The notes under the pieces: generated by a model
Seen by the model: only the letters and a program-made list of their open reading frames with translations
What the model was told of the DNA's origin: nothing
The model's database searches: none
Origin: GCA-2715965 sp047608975
GTDB taxonomy: Bacteria > Verrucomicrobiota > Verrucomicrobiia > Limisphaerales > JAYPXF01
DNA: 64,000 nt
Direction: 5' to 3'
NCBI GenBank assembly: GCA_047608975.1
Contig: JBLFYM010000010.1
Coordinates: 1 to 64,000 of the forward strand
Made by a program: the position numbers and the translations under genes
In this document: positions 17,201 to 24,561 of the stretch, in pieces
Numbering within the stretch: position 1 is the first letter of the stretch
Layout: the number at the start of each line of letters is the position of its first letter

Positions 17201-18683
17201 ACTCACCTCCCAGCAGACCTACCTGCGTCACGCGATCATCTCGGGATTCACCGGCACGGCGAGCGCGGCCCAGCTCGCCGCTTTGCAGACCCACAAATCC
17301 GAATTCGTCCGCACCTGCGCCGTCGTTGCCCTGCGTCGCCAGAACAGCGGCGCGGTTGCCGAATATCTTGATGATACGAGTGCCTACGTCGCCACCGAGG
17401 CCGCCCGCGCAATCCACGACGACTTCTCAATCCACGACGCCCTGCCGAAACTCGCGCTGTCGCTGGAGGCCGCTTCCGCCAAGGCCGGAGAACGATTTGT
17501 CCGTCGTGCCATCAATGCGAACTACCGCCTCGGCAAACCCGAACACGCCACCCGCGTTGCGCAATACGCACTGAACACCAAGGCCGACAGCGCCATGCGC
17601 ATCAACGCGCTGGATGCCTTGGCAACCTGGGCAAACCCCGATCTGCTTGATCGCGTCGACGGTCGCCGCCGCCACCTGGACGGCCGGGAGGAAAAGACGA
17701 TCGCCAAAGCCATCACGCCCGCGCTTGCCAACCTCATGCGGAGTTCCGACAACGCCTTGCTCGAACGCGCGGTGGCCCTGTCCACGCAGTATGAAATCGA
17801 TTTGGAACCGACCGCGCTGTTCGCCTTGCTACGAAATACCAAAGCGCCAGATTCCCTCCGCGTGGTGGCCCTGAAAGGTTTGCAAAACGACAGCGCCGCC
17901 GGCTACGCCCTCGGCTCCGACAGCCCCGGCCTCCGCAGCGAAGGTGCCCGGATGCTGGGCAAAAAGAACGCCCGCGCCGCCGCCGAGTATCTGTCCAAGA
18001 CCCTCGCCAATTCGAAATCGTTGCCGGAGAAGCAGGCGGCCCTCGCCACGCTGGGAACCCTGAAAGACATCCGTGCCTCGCAGGTCGTCGGCGAATATGC
18101 CGGCAAACTTGGACGGGGCGAACTCCCCGCCGCGCTGCATCTGGATGTGATCGAGGCGGCCAGCAGCCAGAACCTCACCAACCAGCTCACCGCCTACGAG
18201 AAATCACGGGACCCGAAAAAGTACCCGGACAACTTCAAGGAATGCCTCGCAGGCGGCGATCCCGTCGCCGGCTTGGAAACGGTCAAGACCCACATCTTCG
18301 CGCAGTGCGTGCGTTGCCACAAACTGGACAAGACCAAGGGCGGCAGCATCATCGGACCGAATCTGAAGAACATCGGCAGCAAAGGGCGCGACTACATCCT
18401 CCACTCCATGATCGATCCCAACGCCCTCGTCACCAAGGGCTACGGCACGATGAACGTGACCCTGAAGAACGGCGAGGTCATCGGCGGCCAATTCCGCGGG
18501 GAAACCAAGACTCACATCGAACTCCGCATGCCCGACCGCAGCTCGCAGAAGATCAAGGTCGGGGACGTGAAAGAACGCACCCCGCTCATCTCCGTCATGC
18601 CCACCATGGGCAACATCCTCACCAAGCGCGAACTCCGCAACGTGATCGAATACCTCGCCGGTCTCAAAGACGGTTCGAAATAG
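14280..18683 (+). CDS. Giant secreted PVC-type haem-binding protein with LamG-like and F5/8C domains
   Basis: I start at ATG 14280, which gives a signal peptide (MNHLVYIAIVLLICSGFSARA); the frame is open upstream to 14073 but that part is not signal-like. The 1467 residues read in order: a LamG/3-keto-disaccharide hydrolase-like jelly roll (about 25-225), a Lys-rich linker, a discoidin/F5-8 type C domain (about 250-375; SPANVLDGSQKTKWAANGKG), a dehydrogenase beta-propeller (about 400-850; DHNGDGSHDW and DTNGDGFADH loops), HEAT-type repeats (about 880-1330), a cytochrome c site CVRCH at 1343-1347, and the PVC haem-binding C-terminus ending VIEYLAGLKDG. The two N-terminal modules suggest carbohydrate binding that targets an oxidative domain to polysaccharide. 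This is inference. It appears monocistronic. Confidence 0.85.
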   Translation: MNHLVYIAIVLLICSGFSARAALTLIHSDDFEKGGGAWLPSDAKMWTVDQLKDGNHALHLHGKSSYQPPFRSPHSITLLKDKVVGDFVLTARVRTLQTTRGHRDMCIFFGFQNPSQFYYVHLGETPDPHSSQVFIVNQAPRTKITETPDIGVPWVNDQFHHVKVVRKVKSGLIEIYFDDMEKPQKVAHDKTFAWGAIGLGSFDDLGLWDDFRLNGVPIDKVVDQKFVSVKLPAKKKKKSQPGPTKAKISGSTEIVTVSASSTQSGHSPANVLDGSQKTKWAANGKGEWLQLEFNQDREVSQVGIGFIAGERNYDFELKGSLTGKDWKSLGKFQSPGKGSGVDNYEFKKAKMRFLRINVFGNNKNDWANIHAVKLDGVTRSASIKTTQPKADQPGQADPKLAAQAKTLKFVKWSGDIAVPDPVAISLDNQGRVFATQTQRRKANDLDIRSNRDWIPDDLGFTSVEDKRAHFKKHLSPENSEQNKKRVKDHNGDGSHDWKDLTQLTERIHLLEDTNGDGFADHMQVYAENFQTEITGIAAGVLSHNGDVYATIAPDVWRLRDTTGNGKADQREVIAHGFGLHIAYGGHDMHGLRVGPDGRIYWSIGDKGISVVSKEGKKFLYPNQGGVMRCDPDGSNFEVFAHGLRNVQEMAFDEHGNWFGVDNDSDSANESERFVYIVEGMDAGWRNNYQYRGSDFNPWTAEKIWIPWHENQPAYIVPPIRNYEDGPCGFVYNPGTALSPAYRNYFFMTEAPRGTQWAFQVRPKGASFEMYNSHPIGNGIAMTGLNFGPDGALYSVDWGGGYPLNQKGAVWKIDVPEHAQDAERVAVKQILSTGFRKLPLKQLDDLMAHIDQRVRLGAQFELVRRGETKTFDRVVSTGSPLAKIHAIWGLGQLARTKDDPLAKDLLEQMSKKKDPELQLQGIKMLADLKTQDVDPRLIVNALRSRNPRVQFHAAIAAGKLTVKPAFKPLLKIATTLTSQQTYLRHAIISGFTGTASAAQLAALQTHKSEFVRTCAVVALRRQNSGAVAEYLDDTSAYVATEAARAIHDDFSIHDALPKLALSLEAASAKAGERFVRRAINANYRLGKPEHATRVAQYALNTKADSAMRINALDALATWANPDLLDRVDGRRRHLDGREEKTIAKAITPALANLMRSSDNALLERAVALSTQYEIDLEPTALFALLRNTKAPDSLRVVALKGLQNDSAAGYALGSDSPGLRSEGARMLGKKNARAAAEYLSKTLANSKSLPEKQAALATLGTLKDIRASQVVGEYAGKLGRGELPAALHLDVIEAASSQNLTNQLTAYEKSRDPKKYPDNFKECLAGGDPVAGLETVKTHIFAQCVRCHKLDKTKGGSIIGPNLKNIGSKGRDYILHSMIDPNALVTKGYGTMNVTLKNGEVIGGQFRGETKTHIELRMPDRSSQKIKVGDVKERTPLISVMPTMGNILTKRELRNVIEYLAGLKDGSK

Positions 18684-18824
18684 GCGGGTTATTCGACCCG
18701 GCCAGTGGGGAGCGGGGCCTCAAAAGCCAAGCCTCAAATTCCAGTCAGACGCACGTCAGCCGGGATTAAATCTTCTGGTCGCCCCGATCTGGCCAGGCAC
18801 GTTCGAATTTCGTGGTCGCTTCAG

Positions 18825-18895
18825 ATTGAAGATTGAAGATTGGGTTTTGGAGCTTCTTTGGAGATTGAATTTGGGCGCTTGGAGGTTCCCAAAAA
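18825..18895. repeat. Dispersed intergenic repeat, family A (diverged copy)
   Basis: GATTGAAGATTGAAGATTGG with TTTTGGAGCTTCTTTGGAG and a GCTTGGAGGTTCCC tail resembles the tail halves of the copies at 12020-12110 and 47930-48055. The GGGTGTAAGC core is missing, so membership is tentative. Confidence 0.3.
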
Positions 18896-18926
18896 CACCC
18901 GGTCCAAAGTTGGTCAATCCGCCAAC

Positions 18927-19754
18927 TCAACGCGCAGCCGCGCCCGCCAGTTGCTTCGCCAGAAACCTCGCCACCTGCTGACCGAGGAAAGTATTCCCCG
19001 GACCGTTGAAGTGGCAGTCATCCACATTCTGAAGTTCGCCCAGCCGCGGAGTGATCGCCGCGAAGAGGTCATCGATCGAAATGTCGTGTTTGGACATCAC
19101 TTTCGCGGCGGCCTCGTTTCGCTCGATAATCGAGGCGGCCGTGAAACGCTTCTTTGGCACGTCCGGAATCGGGGTCGTGTTGGCCCAGAGAATCCGCGCG
19201 CCGGTCTTCTTCATCCGAACAATGAGCTCCTCCAATCGCCGGCGGTAGTCGGCGAGCGGCGTGTTGCGATCGTGGATTCCAAAGTTGAAGTGGATAAAGT
19301 CCCACTTCCCATCACCGAGCCAGATATCGATCTTCTGCAGGCCCCGCGCAGTGGGACCACAATTCGCCGGCGCCCGATGGACGTTCGCCTTGCCGGCAAG
19401 TTCGCGCCGGACGGTTTCCGTATACGCCCGGGACACCGAATCACCGATCAGCAGCACGCGCGGCAATTTCGGATCATCCACGACAAAGTCCCAGGCATTC
19501 CCCTGCCCGGCCACCTTTTGCCGCTTGTGAATAGGCAGATAAAAGCCCCCGAGTTCGCCCTGCAAAACTTGCTCCCAGGCCTGGTGGGCGGGTGAAAGCG
19601 CCTTCACCCAGACCTGATACTTCGCGTCAATTGCAGCCGCGGCCTTCGCCTTCTTCTCCGCAGCTTCCTTCGCATTGGTGGGCTCGGCCGACTGGCCGAC
19701 GGTGGTCACGGCCGCGATAACAAATGCGCCGAGAATGAGAGACAATGATTTCAT
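18927..19754 (-). CDS. Secreted SGNH/GDSL-family hydrolase
   Basis: The 275-residue protein has a signal peptide (MKSLSLILGAFVIAAVTTVGQSA), an Ala/Lys/Glu-rich segment, and the SGNH blocks: VLLIGDSVSRAY (nucleophile Ser), NCGPTARG (oxyanion residues), HFNFGIHD (block III) and a C-terminal DDCHFNGPG, where the Asp/His dyad appears as D-C-H. This type is common in PVC genomes next to sulfatase and glycan genes and is presumed to remove acyl groups from carbohydrate. No such neighbour is present here. It is convergent with the giant haem-protein gene. Confidence 0.85.
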   Translation of the reverse strand: MKSLSLILGAFVIAAVTTVGQSAEPTNAKEAAEKKAKAAAAIDAKYQVWVKALSPAHQAWEQVLQGELGGFYLPIHKRQKVAGQGNAWDFVVDDPKLPRVLLIGDSVSRAYTETVRRELAGKANVHRAPANCGPTARGLQKIDIWLGDGKWDFIHFNFGIHDRNTPLADYRRRLEELIVRMKKTGARILWANTTPIPDVPKKRFTAASIIERNEAAAKVMSKHDISIDDLFAAITPRLGELQNVDDCHFNGPGNTFLGQQVARFLAKQLAGAAAR

Positions 19755-19890
19755 GATTCTTGATGGCTAAGCCGGCCGGCAACCAGGGAGTGTTTGGGAA
19801 CCCGATCGCAGAATGTTTCCCCACAGATTCAGAGATTGGATGCATTCCTGTTTATTGCTGTTCATTCGTGATTCAACTGAATAGCCACTG

Positions 19891-20220
19891 CTAGGAGATG
19901 AAAGTGCAGAGGTATTCGCAGATCCCAGTTTTGATCTCGATGTCGAAACCGGACTTCGCCGGCACATCGAACGATTCGCCCTGGGCGTAGGTCTTGACCC
20001 CAGCCTGACCATCCACCTTCACCTGGCATTCACCGGCCACAACCTCCATACGCTCCGCAGCATCCGTGCCGAAGTGAAACTGGCCAGGAAAGATCAACCC
20101 CAAGGTCTTCGTCGAGTCGTCCGCGAATCGAATCGTGTGACTCACCACCTTGCCGTCGAAATACACATTTGCCTTGGTCAAGGCCGTGACGTTCGGGAAT
20201 TCAGCCGGAATGCTATTCAT
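19891..20220 (-). CDS. ppnP: Pyrimidine/purine nucleoside phosphorylase PpnP
   Basis: The 109-residue cupin protein (MNSIPAEFPNVTALTKANVY; then VVSHTIRFADDSTKTLGLIF; then GECQVKVDG and PAKSGFDIEIKTGICEYLC) matches the PpnP/YaiE family. Members phosphorolyse a wide range of nucleosides in the cytosol. I start at ATG 20220. It is slightly longer than the E. coli protein at the N-terminus. It is apparently monocistronic, 136 bases upstream of the SGNH gene on the same strand. Confidence 0.9.
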   Translation of the reverse strand: MNSIPAEFPNVTALTKANVYFDGKVVSHTIRFADDSTKTLGLIFPGQFHFGTDAAERMEVVAGECQVKVDGQAGVKTYAQGESFDVPAKSGFDIEIKTGICEYLCTFIS

Positions 20221-20653
20221 GGGCCGGGAGTGTTTCGGGCCGCCGCAAATTGTCAAGCGACAGAGGAGAGAAGGATGCAGTTGGAAGTGGCGGTAAGCTG
20301 TTCCTCTCCGTTCCTATATAGCCCGATTGGCAAGATCGCCAAATCGTGCGCTCGAACGGCACGGCGTGCCGAGCGGAAGCACTGGAGGGGCGAGCTTGCG
20401 AGTCCGCCCTTGGGCCAAAGGGAAAACCGATCACATGCTGGTTGGCAATCAAGACATGGCTGGCCCGAATGGAGATATGGCGAGCTGCCGCTTTGAGCGG
20501 CTCACAAGTTCAAGCCCCGGCTTTGCCGGGTGATAGCGAATCGGCAGTGCCATCCTCCTGCCCGCGAGATACTTTCGACCGCATTCGAGGACTGATCACG
20601 CTTGCGGGGAGACCGCAGATTGACCGACCATAACCTTGACCTTGACCTTGACC
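20221..20653. other. Intergenic region, no gene recognised
   Basis: No open frame in this stretch shows family signatures. It contains a strong small hairpin, CCCGGC-TTT-GCCGGG at about 20516-20530, and ends in a tract of TTGACC hexamers (20636-20653) that runs into the next gene's start. Confidence 0.45.
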
Positions 20654-21187
20654 ATGACGATGACGCTGCCTCCTTCACCGGTTGAACTGATTCTCAGCCA
20701 ACGCGCGGCCAAATCGTTGCGCGGTCGGCAACTCGAACCCGCGTCAGATCATCCGCCGCACTTTGCCGCCCAGTGGCGCGTGGAGCTGTGCAAGGATTGG
20801 GCGGGACGAAACCTGTTCATGGTCACAAACCTGGCCACGCTCTTTACGTTCCTGATTCCGCGCGCGCCCAAACAGGTGCGGGCCCGGTTGGAGCAGGATT
20901 TCCGATCACGGTTGGGTTTTGCGCTGCTCGTTGGCAAGCCGCTGGTGGATTGGCAGCCGGACCCGATCGTTTACGCGCGGGGCAATCCCCGCAAGGTCAT
21001 CGGCTCCATGAACGAAATGATTTACAATCTCCAGTTCCCGTCGACTGAAGCGTTCCGGCGGGCGCATCCGGAGCAGGATGACGAAGACCGCCTGAATCAC
21101 ACCCCCTTCAGCGCCATCGGCTCCAAAAATCGCTATGAATTCCCAGACAAGGCTTGGTCCGCAGCGATCGCCCGCCTGGCCGAATGA
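20654..21187 (+). CDS. Conserved hypothetical protein, DUF6933-like
   Basis: From ATG 20654 the product has 177 residues. It reads SPVELILSQRAAKSLRGRQL, then WRVELCKDWAGRNLFMVTNL, ATLFTFLIPRAPKQ and NEMIYNLQFPSTEAFRR. This layout, a short substrate-like N-terminus, a central LFxxTNLATLFTFLI strand and a C-terminal helix, resembles the DUF6933 family of unknown function. The start is ambiguous because the ATG sits in an in-frame hexamer repeat (TTGACC, then ATGACG) encoding Thr-Leu/Thr-Met alternation; ATG 20660 or a preceding TTG are also possible. No partner gene is evident. Confidence 0.6.
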   Translation: MTMTLPPSPVELILSQRAAKSLRGRQLEPASDHPPHFAAQWRVELCKDWAGRNLFMVTNLATLFTFLIPRAPKQVRARLEQDFRSRLGFALLVGKPLVDWQPDPIVYARGNPRKVIGSMNEMIYNLQFPSTEAFRRAHPEQDDEDRLNHTPFSAIGSKNRYEFPDKAWSAAIARLAE

Positions 21188-21755
21188 AGACAGGCCCGGA
21201 TTTGCCAACCACCGAAGACACTGAGTCCACGGAATAGGAGGACGGAAGATTTGGATGCCGGTCGCTCCTGAATTCGACACCGACGAGCTCGGCGGTTCTG
21301 CCTTACCCCTATCACCGAAAATCTTCTTCTCCGAACAAGCTTCGCTTTCGGACAAAGGAATGGAGACAGAGGAATCTGCGCAGATGTTTTTTTAAATTCC
21401 TTTGTCTTCATTCCCTTGTCGTCGTTCGTTTGCGGCCTTGCCGCTCCGCGTATTCCGGCTCTTCCGTAGTTGAATTCCTGATCCCTTTTGCTGCTTGTGG
21501 TCTTTCCCATGCCAGATTGAACCGACCTTCAGCCCTTGAAAATCACAGCATTCTTTGCGGTTGATTCACGAGCCTTTCGACCACGCATGAGGAACGCCAC
21601 CGCCGTCCAGACCCCCGGGAACTTGCAGGACGGACCCACATATCTCTCGATCACGTAAAACGCGAAGTAGTAAAGCCGGGTTTGGAAAGTGACGAAAGAG
21701 TTCAAAACATCGACTCAAGGTATGAATACATCCAGTTGTCAGATTAAACCAATAA
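21188..21755. other. Intergenic region holding an inverted-repeat element
   Basis: No gene is seen between the DUF6933-like gene and vapBC. The main content is the long inverted repeat at 21351-21420, annotated separately. Composition becomes AT-rich from about 21700 toward the vapBC promoter. Confidence 0.5.
21351..21420. repeat. Long imperfect inverted repeat, family B (MITE/REP-like)
   Basis: The left arm 21351-21375 pairs with the right arm 21396-21420 over 25 positions, with 22 Watson-Crick pairs, two G-T pairs and one mismatch, around a 20-base loop. Each arm is itself a near-duplication of an 11-mer (ATTCCTTTGTC on the right arm). Related 11-mers recur at 49827-49852. The structure suggests a small non-autonomous element or a REP-type hairpin. 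Its function is unknown. Confidence 0.7.
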
Positions 21756-21782
21756 AGTAAGACACAAATATTTTGACTTACT
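21756..21782. promoter_or_regulatory. Candidate vapBC operator/promoter palindrome
   Basis: A 27-base imperfect palindrome (arms AGTAAG and CTTACT, centre CAAATATTTTG) pairs 10 of 13 positions and ends 24 bases before the vapB ATG. It embeds TTGACT (21773-21778), a possible -35. TATCCA at 21795-21800 could be a -10, which would make the mRNA almost leaderless. Antitoxins of this type commonly bind such palindromes to autorepress. The site is inferred. Confidence 0.45.
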
Positions 21783-21806
21783 AAACCGATATTGTATCCA
21801 TTGTTC

Positions 21807-22088
21807 ATGCCCGTGAAAGAATCAGTAGAAACCATAACGTTTACGACCAAGGGGCAGATCGTGATTCCCCGCAAATTGCGGCGGCTTTTTGAAATTGAGG
21901 AAGGGACCAAGGCCACTGTGGAATCCACTCCAAATGGCATCTTAATCAAGCCGGTAACTGCCGCGCTGATCAGAAAAGGGCGAGGATTGCTGAAGAAGGG
22001 CTCGACGCCGCTTTCCCGTGAATGGGCTCAGCACAAGGCGGAGGAACACAAGTTGGAGGACAAGCCGCATGGCCGGACTGGTTCTTGA
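21807..22088 (+). CDS. vapB: Antitoxin, AbrB/SpoVT (VapB-type) DNA-binding protein
   Basis: The 93-residue product (MPVKESVETITFTTKGQIVI) has a swapped-hairpin AbrB domain (FTTKGQIVIPRKLRRLFEIE, then ATVESTPNGILIKPV) and a charged, presumably toxin-binding C-terminal tail. It would neutralise the PIN toxin encoded next and repress its own promoter. ATG 21807 gives a standard N-terminus; an upstream TTG is possible. It overlaps the toxin gene by 20 bases, the usual coupled arrangement. Confidence 0.88.
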   Translation: MPVKESVETITFTTKGQIVIPRKLRRLFEIEEGTKATVESTPNGILIKPVTAALIRKGRGLLKKGSTPLSREWAQHKAEEHKLEDKPHGRTGS

Positions 22089-22470
22089 TAGTTACGCCCT
22101 CATTGCTTACTTTCGAGACGAAGACGGTGCGGATACCGTGGAGACGCTCCTGGTGAAAGCGACTCAGAGTGGGAAACCGTTGCTGATGAGTGAGGTGAAC
22201 TATTCGGAGGCAAAATACATGGTGGTTAGGAAGGACGGCAACGCCGCTTGGGAGAAGGCCGCAGACATGTTGCGGTCGTTGCCGATCGAGTTCTTCCCAG
22301 CTGACCGGCAGATGTCGGAATTGGCGGCGGACTTCAAAGCCAAACATCGCATCAGTCTTGCCGACGCCTTTGCGGCAGCATTGACGAAGGAAAAAAGGGC
22401 GACACTTGTGACCGGGGATGCGGAGTTTCAGAGTCTGGAAGGTGAAATTAAGATCAAGTGGCTGGAGTGA
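22069..22470 (+). CDS. vapC: PIN-domain toxin ribonuclease (VapC)
   Basis: The 133-residue PIN protein (MAGLVLDSYALIAYFRDEDG) keeps the acidic residues expected of an active metal-dependent RNase: Asp in VLDSYAL, Glu in MSEVNYSEA, Asp in ISLADAFAAAL and Asp in LVTGDAEF. VapC toxins cleave tRNA or rRNA when VapB is degraded. The start is ATG 22069 within the 3' end of vapB. The pair opens an accessory stretch that continues with an endonuclease and small unknown genes. Confidence 0.9.
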   Translation: MAGLVLDSYALIAYFRDEDGADTVETLLVKATQSGKPLLMSEVNYSEAKYMVVRKDGNAAWEKAADMLRSLPIEFFPADRQMSELAADFKAKHRISLADAFAAALTKEKRATLVTGDAEFQSLEGEIKIKWLE

Positions 22471-22740
22471 GGAGTGGGCATGGAGTGGAGTTTCAAAATA
22501 GTGGCAAAGAACGGTATCTTGGACACACCAATGTTGAACCGTGAGGTGCGTTAGTTTTCTGGACCACCAAATAGGACACCAAGACAATGAACCACCCTTC
22601 ACATCGATGAAGACGACAAAACTGGTCGAACTTGACTGATCGTCTGTGGACGACTTCGGGTCACCCTGATGAAGTGGGTTCGTGTTACTCGAAACAGAAT
22701 CCCAAACTGAAAGTTGCGAAAGAGATCGAATTCCTATCGA
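22471..22740. other. Gene-free stretch with possible insertion-sequence scar
   Basis: No coding frame is convincing. Two similar segments, GGACACACCAATGTTGAACC (about 22514) and GGACACCAAGACAATGAACC (about 22571), lie about 55 bases apart and look like a decayed direct repeat, perhaps of an insertion-sequence end. This is weak evidence. Confidence 0.3.
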
Positions 22741-23538
22741 TCAGGAATCACAGAAGATCTCTCGCCGATGTCGGGCAAGAAACTCGCTGTCAGGTAGAAT
22801 GGCATCAGCAGGTACGTTAAGCGCTTCTCCTTCATACGCTCCGAAGTTTTCCGCGACGGTGTTCTCGCAGAGCACTGATCGAATGCGATTTGACAGAATG
22901 AGTTTCAATTCGTCATCAAAAGCAATCAGTCCCCTATCAAACGCGGCGTCATGTAGGCGAGACAGGCAAAGACCATTGCTTACATTGAGTCTCTCGGCGG
23001 GATACTTTCCCCAGGGAAGAATATGGGATGCGATAAGCAATTCTCTGAGCGATAGCCCCGTAATTCCGCAACATCCGCTGAAATTGTTTAATACCGCTTC
23101 CCGGAAAAACTCCTGCCCGCGCCTCTGTTTGACATTCGCGACCGTTTCAGTCGGAAGATTTACCGACCGGCTTCGGCGTTTGATCCCTTCGCTGGGCACC
23201 ACTTCAATCACGCTGTCTTCATCCGCCCCAAACAAATCACGGATGGCCTGTTCAGATGCGGGAATGAACTCTTCTGGCAACTCCTTCAGTTCTTGCCATG
23301 TCGTCCGATCCAACTGGCTCGCGCCCTCGAGCCCCTTGATTCCGCGTAACTTGAGAGCCGGATCCAATGAGGCAAAGTTCGACAGCTTCATAGCAACGCT
23401 ACTCGGCGTCCGGTCGAGCTTCTGGGCCAGCGCGATCACCAAAGGCTGCCGCTGATGAAACTGCCCGAAATTCAACTTGTGATACAGATTCAGCACCACC
23501 AGCAACTCCTCCTTTTTCCAACGTCTTCCTGCGGCCAT
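22741..23538 (-). CDS. HNH endonuclease-domain protein
   Basis: The 265-residue protein has an N-terminal helical region (MAAGRRWKKEELLVVLNLYH; LDRTPSSVAMKLSNFASLDP) that resembles a DNA-binding module. The C-terminal HNH nuclease reads QEFFREAVLNNFSGCCGITG, LRELLIASHILPW, LNVSNGLCLSRLHDAAFDRG. The metal and catalytic residues His (ASHI), Asn (SNGLCL) and His (RLHDAAFD) are all present. Proteins with this exact order are common as stand-alone putative restriction-like endonucleases, often in defence islands. No methyltransferase is adjacent. It is transcribed opposite to the small genes that follow, sharing an upstream region with them. Confidence 0.88.
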   Translation of the reverse strand: MAAGRRWKKEELLVVLNLYHKLNFGQFHQRQPLVIALAQKLDRTPSSVAMKLSNFASLDPALKLRGIKGLEGASQLDRTTWQELKELPEEFIPASEQAIRDLFGADEDSVIEVVPSEGIKRRSRSVNLPTETVANVKQRRGQEFFREAVLNNFSGCCGITGLSLRELLIASHILPWGKYPAERLNVSNGLCLSRLHDAAFDRGLIAFDDELKLILSNRIRSVLCENTVAENFGAYEGEALNVPADAILPDSEFLARHRREIFCDS

Positions 23539-23599
23539 TGCGAAAGCCTGCCTGGGGAAGCACCGCGAACGAAGGAGAATCTAACCTCCACTACCGACG

Positions 23600-23809
23600 G
23601 TGAGTAACGATTTTCAAATCACGACTAACGAGATTGATTTAGGTCAACTTCTTGATGAGCTATTGATCCAAGTCGAGGATTGGAAGCGGACAGCTCGCTA
23701 TCTACGAGGCAAAAGCGATATCCACGATGACCCCTTCCTAATAGGCGAGTGTAGTTGCCCCAACGACGCCGAACGAATCGGAACTTACTATCAATCATTC
23801 ATCCAATAA
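23600..23809 (+). CDS. Small acidic hypothetical protein (69 aa)
   Basis: GTG 23600 starts a 69-residue acidic protein (MSNDFQITTNEIDLGQLLDE; ends IGTYYQSFIQ). A long amphipathic helix (LGQLLDELLIQVEDWKRTAR) is followed by an acidic segment with a Cys pair (GECSCPND). I recognise no named domain. The next gene starts 33 bases downstream on the same strand, so the two are likely cotranscribed. Coding potential is inferred from the undisturbed frame and neighbour spacing. Confidence 0.6.
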   Translation: MSNDFQITTNEIDLGQLLDELLIQVEDWKRTARYLRGKSDIHDDPFLIGECSCPNDAERIGTYYQSFIQ

Positions 23810-23842
23810 GATCTGCATTCAGACCAAGTAGGAAAGGCAAAA

Positions 23843-24139
23843 ATGACAAGAGAATCCATTCTGTCTGACGGCTTCGGCATCTACATCGACACCGTCTTCC
23901 AAGGACCTGTTCCCGTTGTCAGCGATGGCAACGGATTTGCCATCATCTACAGAACTGAATTAGCAGCGCATCGTGAAATTGCTTCTCATGCAATAGTCCA
24001 GTTGGAAGAGTTTTTGAGGAATGAACGCGAATTCGAAGATGCCATCATAGTGGAAGAGTACATCGTGCCAGTGACCGTTTGTGGGAATGGGCGTATGGCG
24101 GATTCGATGGGAAACACATTTCGTGCGGCAATGGAATGA
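23843..24139 (+). CDS. Small hypothetical protein (98 aa)
   Basis: This 98-residue protein (MTRESILSDGFGIYIDTVFQ) has a good Shine-Dalgarno-like AGGAAAGG ahead of ATG 23843. The body has alternating strands and a central helix (HREIASHAIVQLEEFLRNER), then EFEDAIIVEEYIVPVTV and a Gly/Asp-containing tail. No named family is recognised. I have the impression that pairs of similar small proteins co-occur in other environmental genomes, but I cannot verify that here. A Vsr-like remnant overlaps its 3' end in another frame. Confidence 0.65.
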   Translation: MTRESILSDGFGIYIDTVFQGPVPVVSDGNGFAIIYRTELAAHREIASHAIVQLEEFLRNEREFEDAIIVEEYIVPVTVCGNGRMADSMGNTFRAAME

Positions 24140-24227
24140 AATCCGGCTTTATGACCTCCGCACCCTCTCCAGATTATTGGGCCTAAGCATTGAGTCAGCT
24201 CTCGGTGGGTTCTTCGAAGATGAAATA

Positions 24228-24374
24228 TTTTTACTCACAGCGGACCAGGCGCGGGATCGAAGGGTGACGCGGCAGTTGCGGGCGCTCGGCTGGAGTGTGT
24301 GTCGGATCTGGGAGTGTCGATTGAAGCAGCAACCGGAGGTGAGTGTGCGGCGGATTCTCAGAATGCTCGGATAA
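24228..24374 (+). pseudogene. Remnant of Vsr-type mismatch endonuclease (C-terminal end)
   Basis: The frame reads LTADQARDRRVTRQLRALGW, then SVCRIWECRLKQQPEVSVRR to a stop at 24374. This matches the C-terminal end of very-short-patch repair endonucleases, where N-x-x-R-D-x-x-V...L-x-x-x-G-W-x-V-x-R-I-W-E is typical. The catalytic N-terminal two-thirds is absent, so the gene is truncated. Together with the HNH gene it suggests a decayed restriction/repair locus. Confidence 0.65.
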
Positions 24375-24561
24375 GAATTTCAACCACGGAAGCTCCGGGG
24401 ATTCGGATGGGGGATTCCGGAATGCGGAATGGTATCAAACTCTGCACGCCGCGTTCCGCACTCGATCCCTCGGGAGCGGCCCGAACCCCGGAAACGGTTG
24501 AGTTTCGATAAATCCCGTTGCTCTTGCGGCCTATTTTCAATTCAATGGAGAACTCGCCTCG

